Assembly (NCBI GenBank): GCA_028551475.1
Contig: CM052354.1
Coordinates: 9,259,172 to 9,323,171, forward strand
DNA from: Casuarina equisetifolia
Taxonomy: Eukaryota > Streptophyta > Magnoliopsida > Fagales > Casuarinaceae
Length of the DNA: 64,000 nt
Direction of reading: 5' to 3'
Part shown: positions 55,273 through 64,000 of the stretch, in pieces
Position numbering within the stretch: the first letter of the stretch is position 1
Layout: each line of letters opens with the position of its first letter
The notes under the pieces: model-generated
The model's database searches: none
Seen by the model: the letters and a program-made list of their open reading frames with translations, nothing else
What the model was told of the DNA's origin: nothing
Translations under genes and position numbers: made by a program

Positions 55273-56276
55273 AGAGTTTGGTTAGCTTGGACCTTAGTCA
55301 TAACTTCATCATTGGAGAAATACCTATTGATCTTGGTTCTATAGGCAATCTATTAGTCTTGGATCTCAGCTACAATAATCTTACTGGTCAAATTCCCCAG
55401 GCTGGCATCAATGTAAGAATCTCATTGTCATACAATTCTTTGAAGGGTCCAATCCCAAATGATTATTGTTTATACCATTCATATGATACATTAGTTGCCA
55501 ATAAGGAATTAGACAATTCCATGGATTTTTGTGATTCTCAAACTAGTGAGAAATCACATAAGACAAAAACAAAAATTTATGGTTTCATCTCTATTTTCAT
55601 TTCCTTCTTAATTCTTATTGTCCTTCTTCGATTGTTTCAATGCATGCATAAGGAAACCCAATTAGAGTCAAAAAAGACAAAAAATGGAAATTTGTTCTCT
55701 ATTTGGAACTATGATGGACATATTGCATATGAAGACATTGTTCAAGCAACTAAAGATTTTGACATGAAATACTGTATTGGAACGGGTGGTTATGGTAGCA
55801 TTTATAAAGTAAAGTTACCTAGTGGTAATGTGGTTGCATTAAAGAACTTCATCAATGGGAGTTTGAGAATTCAATTTTTGATATGAGTTTCAAAAATGAG
55901 ATAAAGGTCTTAATAAAGGTCTGCCATCGAAATATTATAAAACTTCATGAGTATTGTTTGCACAACCAATGCATGTTTTTGGTTTATGAATACATCGAAA
56001 GAGGGAGTCTATTTTGTTTATTAAATGACAATGATGAAGCTATAGAATTGGACTGGAGGAAGAGGGTGAACATCATTAAAGACATTACTCATGCCTTATC
56101 TTATATGCATTATGAATGCATTCCAACAATAGTAAATCAAGATATAACAAGTAACAATATTTTATTGAACTCTAAATTGAAGGATTTTGTCTCTGATTTT
56201 GGCATAGCTAAACTTCTTGATCTAGATTCCTCTAATCAAACATTTGTTGCAGGAACTTATGGTTATATTACTCCAG
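55273..56276 (+). pseudogene. RLK-A: MIK2-like LRR receptor kinase, broken exon 1
   Basis: LRR receptor-like kinase for cell-surface signalling. Contains about two LRRs (LVSLDLSHNFIIGEIPIDLG, LVLDLSYNNLTGQIP), the short non-LRR spacer, a membrane segment (FISIFISFLILIVLLRLF), NGNLFSIWNYDGHIAYEDIV, glycine loop GTGGYGSIYK and VALKN with the ATP-binding lysine. One base is missing near 55843 compared with RLK-B, changing frame. The kinase continues from 55883 on: LVYEYIERGSLFCLL, then VNQDITSNNILL where HRD is expected, DFG at about 56198 and GTYGYITP. It ends at a donor site (ccag, then gtaa) at 56276. Exon 2 is not present downstream. Confidence 0.9.
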
Positions 56277-56582
56277 GTAAGTTTTTCTTGTTTTTTTTCT
56301 TTTTCTCCTTTTGCTATTATATTTCTCTTAATTCATTTATATTTCTAGTCTCGGCTATCTATATGATATATAAAAGTAAGAAACAAAGGATCTAATCTCC
56401 ATAGCGAAAAAATGGTGATAAGTGGAACGTAATGCCAATTCAAATTAATCTAAAAAGTAAAAAAGGCTAGTGAAAAGAAATCAAATGGAAAAATCAAAAG
56501 GCAAAAATGAATAGTGTTCAACTTTTGCACCATATTACAAAAATGAAAAGAAAACATAAGTAGCATTGCTAGATTTTATCTC
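56277..56582. other. RLK-A intron remnant and flank
   Basis: Starts like the RLK-B intron (gtaa, T-rich tract) and then loses similarity. No last exon follows before the upstream repeats of RLK-B. Confidence 0.55.
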
Positions 56583-56775
56583 TTTTTTTTTTTTATGAAT
56601 ATGTGAGTTTATTCATCGAAAAATAAAGAAGTACATAAGCTTAGAGGCATACCCCAGCGTTACAATTCATCTAGAAGAAAATAGAATTTGGAATTCTCCA
56701 ACTATGACTAACCAAAACATTAGCTTGAGAGAGTTTAATGTTTCTAAATAAAAAAAACTCTTCCACGGACTACTC
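56583..56775 (-). repeat. non-LTR retroposon 3' end (repeat R2, minus copy)
   Basis: Reverse complement of the 27100-27312 repeat. It ends on the minus strand with cacatattcat and a 12-base A-run (seen as a T-run at 56583-56594). Inserted in the former RLK-A intron region. Confidence 0.65.
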
Positions 56776-56865
56776 TCCTAAGTTTAGCTAACAACATTGG
56801 TATATTAATAGACTTATTCTAAAAATGTTTTATCTCTTTTATTTCCCAGAACTATAGTGTCACTA

Positions 56866-57840
56866 TATTTGAGAAATCAACAAGAAGCGAAGCAATCCAC
56901 AACTGAGTTACTTCAAATCAGTTAACTTGCTTCTGCTCGAAGCAATGTTAAGATTCGTTAGTCATACACTTGGTTACGGCAATCAAGTGGCAGGAAGCTT
57001 CCAAAATGTTTCCGGGAAGAGCTTTCATAAACAAAGTCCGCTCGGTAGGCTTGGATTGTGACACTGAATAGGCAGCTGATTATGAAAATCCAAGTGCGAG
57101 GAAATTTCAATGATGTTTTCCAGGAAAGCTTACAAAGACAAAGTGAGCTTGCTAGACTTGGAACAATGACCCGTGACTAAGAGTCTTCCAATAACAATAA
57201 CACAAGTCGTTAAGAGGAAATTTGCAGTTCAATCGGATTCCGAAACTCTCGTATTGAATAGATTCTTTAGCAACTAGCCCCGACTCTTAATGCATGGCTT
57301 CGCAGCAAGACTGGTGGTTAGAGTTGTACTCTGTCCTGCAGAAAACTGGCAAGATGTCTCAAGTCTGCACTTTCTGCTCTAAACATCCAACAGCAAGTCC
57401 GCTTCTGTGAACAATTGTTGCTGTAACTAGTTTCCGATACACAAGTGTAAATGCTTGATTCAAAATGACATGTTCCCAAAACTGAGTGTTTTAGAGAAAA
57501 TCAACAAGATGGGAAGTGACCGATTATGGAGTTACTTTTAATCGCTAGTAGCCCTTTCCCATTGGCTATGGCAATCCAAGTGGCAGGAAATTTCCAAGAT
57601 GTTTCCGGGAAGAGCTTTCAAAAACAAAGTCCGCTTACTTGCAAAGTGAATCCTGAATCAAAGGTCACTACTTAGGATGTTTTCCAGGAAAGCGTACAAA
57701 GACAAAGTCCACTTGGTAGACTTGGAACAACGAATCATGACTAAGAGTCTTCTAGCAACAACATCACGAGTGGGTGAGGAAATTTGCAGCTCCATTAGAT
57801 TCCGAAGGATTGGTGTTTCGTGAGAATCACGTTGGTCTTC
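56866..57840 (+). repeat. repeat R4, two tandem double modules upstream of RLK-B
   Basis: The first set (56866-57065 and 57085-57190) and second set (57485-57660 and 57668-57830) each contain ...aatccaagtg(g)caggaaat..., gatgttt(c/t)c(c/g)(g/a)ggaa and acaaagtccgctt-like blocks. Related single or inverted copies lie at 48533 and 35560-36485. Non-coding; position upstream of two RLK copies suggests duplicated 5' flank. Confidence 0.75.
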
Positions 57841-59693
57841 GTTCAACGTCAACACAAATGAAGAAATAAATGAGGCCCGTGGACTTCGACTCCCGGTCCA
57901 CAAGTCGGGGACCTGATTTCCGGCCATTTGTATCTTTCTTTTTAAAGGCTTCCGAGTTGTGAACATGATGATCAGCGTTACACCATTGCCCTCAACAATC
58001 AACACCTAGCCATGACATCCTTTCTTTCCATTTCTCCTATAGTCATAGCATGGGCTACCTTTATTTTGTCCTTCAAGGCATATCCAAGTATTGAAGTTCA
58101 ATTTGTGGAGACATCTGAATCAACGGCACTAGATTTAGAAGCAAGGGCTTTGTTGGAGACGAGATGGTGGAACTCCTACAGCAACGATACCTCAAGGCGT
58201 TGCAGAGTGGCGTGGTATCACTTGCAATACTAATGGAAGTGTCACAGGGATCACGCTACATAATAGGTCTCATGGAAGTAAGCTAAGTCTCAACCTTTCT
58301 TCCTTACCTAATTTACTCCATCTTGATGTGTCCAGAAATCAACTTAACGGGAGTATCCAACTTAAGATAGGTACTCGATCAAGACTTACATATCTTAATA
58401 TGTCTAGAAATTCTCTCATGGATGAGTTTCCACTTTCCTTAACAAACCTCACTGAATTAGAAAGGTTAGACATTTCTTCCAATCAAATCTTTGGTCCCAT
58501 TCCCTTGGAAATAGGAAATATGAGGAATCTACTTGAGTTGTGTCTAGACCACAACAACTTCAGTGGTCAAATACCTATAACTATAGGTCATTTGATAAAT
58601 TTGAAGCACTTGAGTCTTTATGCAAATCACATCAATGGTACTATTCCCGCACAAATTAGGAACCTAATGAGTTTGGTTAGCTTGGATCTTAGTGGTAACA
58701 ATCTCACTGGCTCAATCCCTACTCAAATAGCCAGCTTTGATTCTTTGGAATATGCTAACCGTAGCCTTAACTCCATTAGTAGGAATGATGTACCTTTTGA
58801 TCAAGATTATAATCTTCCAAGAAAAAATCAAAAAGACTCTTTGTCATACAAATCATCTAGTATATTATCTCTCCTAACAAAAATAAAAATTTGTGTTTCA
58901 ATCACCATTTTTAGTCCATTCTTAGTTCTTAATGCCTTTTTCCTATCTTAATGCATGACTAGGCAAACCCAGGTGGAGCCAAAAGAGACAAAAAATGGGA
59001 ATTTGTTCTCCATATGGAACTATGACGGACATATTGCATATGAAGACATTGTTCAAGCAACTGAAGATTTTGACATAAAGTATTGCATTGGAACGGGGGG
59101 TTATGGGAGTGTTTACAAGGCTAAGTTACCTATTGGAAAGGTGGTTGCATTGAAAAAGCTTCATCAATGGGAATCTGAGAACCCAACATTTGATATGAGT
59201 TTCAAGAATGAGGTAAGGGTGTTAACAGAGGTCCGCCATCAAAATATTATAAAACTTCATGGTTATTGTTTGCACAAGCAATGTATGTTTTTGGTTTATG
59301 AGTACATGGAAAGAGGAAGCTTATGTTGCATACTAAATGATGATGATGAAGCTATAGAGTTGAGTTGGGGCAAGAGGCTAAATATAATAAAAGGCATTGC
59401 TCATGCCTTATCGTATATGCATCATGAATGCTTTCCACCAATAGTTCATCGAGATATATCAAGCAATAATATTTTATTGAACTCTAAACTAGAGGGATTT
59501 GTTTCGGATTTTGGCACAGCTAAACTTCTTAATTCGAATTCCTCCAATCAATCACTAGTTGCAGGAACTTATGGTTACATTGCTCCAGGTAAATTGTTTC
59601 TCTCTCTTCTTCTATTTTTCATTGTCCTATTATATTTCTCTTTATTTATGTTTTTAGTCTTGGCTTTCTACAACGCATAAGTTCTATTCATAG

Positions 59694-59716
59694 ATTTATT
59701 TATTTATTTATTTATG
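59694..59716 (+). repeat. (TTTA)n microsatellite in the RLK-B intron
   Basis: Five to six TTTA units about 100 bp after the donor site. Confidence 0.85.
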
Positions 59717-60676
59717 TTGGATCTAAGTATTTTTATACTTGTGAAATTACAATTACACATAGAGTTAAAATGAGAATTTTCTTTTCCTTTGGTTTGTGAG
59801 AGAGATAGTGGAGAAGTCAAGTGGAACAATTAAGTAATTCTATGATTAAAAAAAAAGTATTCAATCTTAATTGAATACTCATTACAAGTTGGATACTTTA
59901 TATTAAGGTAAAAGATGGAGACTATATTAAGGTTAGTATGATGGCGATAGGTGATAGGATGTAAGAATAAATGATGGTGGTGGGGTGGGTAGTAGTAGGG
60001 ATATTGGAAAACATTTATATAAATGCAATAAGATGTTAAATTGGGCTACATACATAAAGGCATTACAAAATTATAAATTCTAAATAATATTGGAACTTAT
60101 AATAAACTTTATTATTGTTTCTTGAAAAATTATGAAAAGAACTTTATTTTGAGAAAAAATATTAATTTTTAAAGCAATCATGTACTTTCTGTTATTCTCA
60201 AAATCACAATTAATTTTGTGTAATTTTTCTTGGTGCATTAATATGCCTTTATCCATATGGGATCAAATTAGTTTTATATAACTAGTATTGGAGAAAGACA
60301 TTAGTAATACATGATCAAAAAGCTTTTTGTATTAAATGATATTGAAAAAAAAACTCGTTTTGTTTTTCCTAATATTCATGCTAGTGGCTGCTTCCTTACC
60401 TTGTATCATTATGATTTATTCATAAATGGTGATTGGAAATAACTTTCAATTTGGAGTTCTATGCAATGACAAGCTTTGATTACATTTCTATGTATTAAAA
60501 AATATATCACAAAAGGAAAAGTACAGTTTATATTTTTAATAGTTTTATTTGAATTGTGATTTATGTAGAGTTCGCCTATACAATGAAAGTTACTAAAAAG
60601 TACGATGTTTATAGCTTTGGAGTGATGGTAATGGAAATATTGATAGAAAAACATCCAACAGAACTCTTGGCTTTAT

Positions 60677-60702
60677 TATCATCATCATCATCATCATCAT
60701 CT
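60677..60702 (+). repeat. (TCA)n microsatellite in RLK-B exon 2
   Basis: Seven TCA codons plus TCT encode a serine run after ELLALL. In the copy at 63130 the run is shorter (tcatcatca), so its length varies between copies. Confidence 0.9.
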
Positions 60703-61270
60703 TTTTCGAATGTTGACTTACTACAAATATTGGACCAACGTCTACCAACTCCAAATCATTTAGTTGCCCCAAGTATTTTTCTTGTTGCTAGCATAGCATT
60801 AGCGTGCCTGCATGTTGAGCCAAAGGCTCGACCCTTGATGAATTGTGTGTCCCAAAGGTTTTTATGTAGTGACAAACCAATAGTCAAGTCTTTGCATGGA
60901 GTTTTGCTAGGGCAACTAAGAAACCATGGAATGTGTGTAGTTGGATCAAGGAGTGAAAATCAAGTATGACTTTTTGTTGTGAGTTTTAGTTTCATGTAAT
61001 TGGAGGAAGTTATAGTTTCACAAAGCAATGTTATGTATGATCATTATAATATACCATGAATTTTGTAATTTTTTATGCATATCTAATAAATCATTATACT
61101 ATTCTTTCTAACAATTTTATCTCTTTAGTTACTATGATTATTCACTAAATCTCACAATAAATATAAGCCAAATACCTATCTTTGTTGAGTTCATAAGGAA
61201 GTGAGGCTGAAACATTTCCTTTAAATATTACACCAATCTCTACTAGTTCCAAAACATTTGCTTGCGAAAA

Positions 61271-61308
61271 TTTTTTTATTTTTTATTTTTTATTTTTTAT
61301 TTTTTTTG
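61271..61308 (+). repeat. (TTTTTTA)n microsatellite
   Basis: Four to five near-perfect units ending in a T-run, just before the second exon-2-tail copy. Confidence 0.85.
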
Positions 61309-61590
61309 TTTGTTGCTAGCATAACATTTGCGTGCCTATCCTGACCTTCAATGAGGTTCTTACGACAAAGGTTTTTTATGCCATGCCAAAGTAATAGCCA
61401 AGTCATGAGATCAAGTTTTACTATCATAGCTAAGAAAGCATGCAACGTGTGTAGTTGAATTGTGTGTAGTTTTTGTTTCATATAGTTCCAAGAAATTATA
61501 GTTTTTTAAAGTAATATAATGAAAGACATTATATTGCTAAAGATTTTGTAATTTCATAAGTGGTACTCAGTTACTATTATGTATATATTA
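61305..61590 (+). pseudogene. RLK exon-2 tail plus 3' flank, diverged copy 2
   Basis: gttgctagcataacatttgc, aaaggttttttatg, atagccaagtcatg, ctaagaaagcatg and ttttgtttcatat align with 60780-61075 in RLK-B exon 2 and its 3' flank. Frame is lost. It shows a local duplication older than the larger one at 62470. Confidence 0.75.
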
Positions 61591-61597
61591 CTTGAAG

Positions 61598-62460
61598 ATT
61601 GTAAGGATGTTATTTGCAAAGGACAACCAAACCAACTCTCGTGCTAGCAAACATAGTTTCTCATCGGTAAGAGAAAGAAAATTATATAAGAAATTGCATT
61701 GTTTTTAGTTGAATTTGAGTGCTTATGTGTCCTCTTTTACACCATTTAATCACCAATTATGGATTCTCAAAAGAAGGTATCCATTGATATATTTTCTTTT
61801 CCCATCCCTATTTTGCCAATGATGAATCACTTCCATGACAACAATTATGAAAGACATACTCTATGCTAGCAACCGAAGTTCTATCAATGGAAGTTTAGTG
61901 TGCAAGTTTATGTATCAATGTTGAAATAACTCCTATGCAATAAACAACACTTCTTAATTTGGAAGTATATCTTCTTGATTTTTTTTTTGGCAGTTTCCTG
62001 CTACTTGTTTTATTAATGAAATTTAAGATGGGGGATTTTATGTATTCACACCCATACCCTTGCCTCGAGATTGTACAACCAAAAAACTTAAATTTGGAGA
62101 TAAGAATGGTTGCTTCCAGACAAGACGAAAAAAGCAGCTTGAAAACACACCTTTTTCCAAACCACATTCATTAAATTGTCTTCAGCTTCCGTTGGATATC
62201 ATATTATTCTTATAAACCTTTACGCTGCTCAAATGCTCAGGAGAGGCTTTTTGTCTTCTTTGTTCAACTCCTCTTCGTTCATGCCTTGTCTTAATTCAGA
62301 CTCTCCCCATTGAGTATATTAGCCAAAATGCAACAACTTAAGAGGAAAAGAATGCTTCTCATACGCCTCTTAAAATTTGTAAACATATCTAAAGTTGTTG
62401 TTTCTACACTAATTTAGGATTAAAAAGGTTTCTAGTCTCTGGTAGTATCAATCTTTTATG
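61598..62460 (+). repeat. dispersed repeat R1, longest copy d
   Basis: Left end matches 36829-36870, middle matches 19185-19445 and 48060-48170, right part (62097-62460) matches 31014-31612. Being the longest, it is the best reference for the repeat. No protein was recognised on either strand. Confidence 0.75.
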
Positions 62461-62469
62461 TATGATGGG

Positions 62470-64000
62470 CTACATACATAATGGCATTACAAAATTATAA
62501 AATTTTATAATTTTTTGTAAGTTTCTGAATAATATTGGAACTTATTATAGATTTTATCATCGTTTCTTTAAAAATTGTTAAACAAACTTTATTTTGAGAA
62601 AAGAAAATTTAATTTCTAAGGCAATCATATATTTTGTGTTATACTCAAAATCACAATTAATTTTGAGCAATTTGTTTTGGTACATATCACATTAATATGC
62701 CTTTATCCGTATGCAATCAAACTAGTTTTATATAACTAGTATTGGAGAGAGACATTAGCAATACACAACCAAAAATCTTTTCGTATTAAATGGAAATGAA
62801 AAACACTTGTTTTCTTTTTCCTAATATTTGTGCTAGTGAGTGCTTCCTTACCTTTTATCATTTTGATTTATTCATAAATAATGGTTAGCTTTAACTTTCA
62901 ATTTGGAGTACTATGGAACAAATAACCTTGATTATAGTTCTTCATATTAGAAAAATATATCACAAAGGAAAAGAATGGTGTATATTTTTAATAGTTTTAT
63001 TTGAATTTTGATTTACGTAGAATTTGCCTAGACAATAAAAGTTATTGAAGAGTATGATGTTTATAGCTTTGGAGTAGTGGCATTGGAAATATTAATGGGA
63101 AGACATCCAATAGAACTCTTGACTTTATTATCATCATCATTTTTTTTGAATATTGGCTTACTACAAATATTAGACCAACATCTACCAACATCTACCAACT
63201 TCAAATCATTTAGTTGCACCTAATATTTTTCTTGTTGCTAGCATAGCATTAGCATGCCTACATGTTAAGCCAAAGTCTCAACCCTTAATGAATTGTGTGT
63301 CCCAAAAAATTTTACGCGGAGACAAACCAATAATCAAGTCATTGCATGGAGTTTTTCTAGCGCAACTAAGAAACCATGGAATGTGTAGTTGGATCAAGAA
63401 GTGAAAATAAAGTATGATTATTTGTTGCCCATTTTAGTTTCATGTAATTGGAGGAAGTTACAATATCATAAAGCAGTATTATGTATGGTCATTATACGAC
63501 TATGGATTTTGTAATTTTATATGTCTATGTATTTAATCATTATGTTCTTCTTTCTAACAATTTTCTTTCTTTAGTTATTGTGATCATTTACCAAATCTTA
63601 CAATACATGTAAGCCAAAAATTTATGTTTGTTGAGTTTATACAGAAGTAAAGCCGAAACATTTCCTTCAAATATCACACCAATGTTTAACTAGGTCTAAA
63701 ACATCTAGTTACGCCAATTTTTTCCTTTCTTCTTTTTTGGTTGGTTGCTAGCATAGCATTTGCATGCCTAGGCAGTGCGTGTCACAAAGGTTTTTATGCC
63801 ATGCCAAAGTAATAGCCAAGTCATGGAATAGAGTTTCACTATTGCAACTAAGAAAGCATGCAAATGTGTAGTTGAATTGAGTGGAGTTTTTGTTTCATAT
63901 AATTCCAAGAACTTATAGTTTTTTAAAGTAATATAATGTGTGACATTATATTGCTAAGGATTGTGTAATTTCATTAATGGTATTCAATTACTTGTTATGT
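62470..64000 (+). repeat. tandem duplicate of the RLK-B intron 3' part, exon 2 and 3' flank
   Basis: Runs parallel to 60050-61590: ggctacatacataa(a/t)ggcattacaaaa, caatcat(g/a)ta(c/t)ttt, tatataactagtattggaga, exon 2, 3' flank, and even the second diverged tail copy at about 63746-63990. The copy reaches the window end, so its right limit is unknown. Confidence 0.85.
63019..63405 (+). pseudogene. RLK-C: duplicated last kinase exon
   Basis: After an acceptor-like acgtag it reads E-F-A, stop, then KVIEEYDVYSFGVVALEILM, GRHPIELLTLLSS and LLQILDQHLP. This is the kinase C-lobe of MIK2-like receptors. The stop lies where RLK-B has tyrosine. A 10-bp tandem duplication (catctaccaa, about 63179-63198) shifts the frame afterwards. 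There is no exon 1 for it in the window. Confidence 0.85.

Larger units (their letters stand above)
58012..60969 (+). pseudogene. RLK-B: MIK2-like LRR receptor kinase with frameshift and nonsense codon
   Basis: Exon 1 is 58012-59588, intron 59589-60568 (gtaaat...ttatgtag), exon 2 60569-60969. Signal peptide MTSFLSISPIVIAWATFILS; LRR N-terminal cap with the WRGITC-type motif reached only after a one-base shift near 58205; five to six LRRs (family members usually have many more); membrane segment at about 58880-58950; then a TAA (58949-58951) in frame, where RLK-A has CAA. Kinase: GTGGYGSVYKA, VALKKL, HRDISSNNILL, DFGTAKLL, GTYGYIAP. Exon 2: YDVYSFGVMVMEIL, a serine run from (TCA)n, ACLHVEPKARPLM. 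All key kinase residues are present. From ATG 58955 an uninterrupted kinase-only frame of about 345 residues runs across the splice. Confidence 0.9.

Noticed and set aside
57658-58005. 115-residue minus-strand frame upstream of RLK-B
   Set aside because: It covers R4 repeat sequence with no family motif; the homologous inverted block at 36 kb does not keep the same frame.
1-64000. CRISPR array, prophage, operons or bacterial insertion sequences
   Set aside because: No direct-repeat/spacer pattern, no ribosome-binding sites or gene-dense strands; introns and plant retroelements show nuclear plant DNA.

Overview
This window is eukaryotic nuclear DNA from a seed plant, almost certainly a eudicot. 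It is AT-rich, has long gene-free stretches and spliceosomal introns, and carries plant-type LTR retrotransposons (Athila-like Ty3/gypsy, chromodomain Ty3/gypsy, several Ty1/copia), LINE remnants, a 4-coumarate:CoA-ligase-like pseudogene and leucine-rich-repeat receptor kinases of the MIK2/At1g35710-like group. That receptor group is enlarged in woody eudicots such as grape, but I cannot name the species. I see no bacterial, plasmid, phage or CRISPR material and no clearly intact ordinary gene. Nearly every coding relic has stops, frameshifts or missing parts.

Layout. 0.4-1.9 kb: decayed copia pol on +, with the start of its 3' LTR. 3.6-17.0 kb: a 5'-truncated Athila-like element on + (ATH-1: gag end, protease, RT, RNase H, integrase, 3' LTR), interrupted inside integrase by a young, complete but pol-less relative (ATH-2, 7594-13553; 5-bp target duplication gaagg). 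17.0-18.7 kb: LINE endonuclease relic on - and a diverged Athila-like LTR. 20-26.3 kb: decayed copia on - (COP-B) with a solo Athila-like LTR inside. 26.3-38.4 kb: no certain gene; low-copy repeats, a possible plastid-protein first exon (30.25 kb), a copia LTR/primer-site fragment (31.9 kb) and gypsy gag debris. 38.4-44.8 kb: a copia solo LTR split by a tail-to-tail composite of two other copia elements, itself split by another solo Athila-like LTR (three nested levels, each with a target duplication). 45.9-47.1 kb: 4CL-like pseudogene, followed by a 51-bp minisatellite. 48.5-56.3 kb: a receptor-kinase gene (RLK-A) broken by a chromodomain gypsy element (CHR-C), whose polypurine tract is split by an inverted solo LTR. 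56.9-64 kb: RLK-B, nearly complete but with a frameshift and a nonsense codon, then duplicated copies of its last exon.

How the parts relate. One Athila-like LTR family occurs at seven places. The four insertions with recognisable target duplications all lie inside other retroelements, and three of the duplicated targets read G-R-A-G-G. The flanks of RLK-A and RLK-B share a repeat family that also lies in inverted orientation near 36 kb. Other low-copy segments recur at 19, 28, 31, 37, 48 and 62 kb. My reading is that an ancient tandem receptor-kinase cluster was pulled apart by transposon insertions, deletions and segment duplications. The RLK-B nonsense codon lies between the membrane segment and the kinase and leaves an open kinase-only reading frame behind it.
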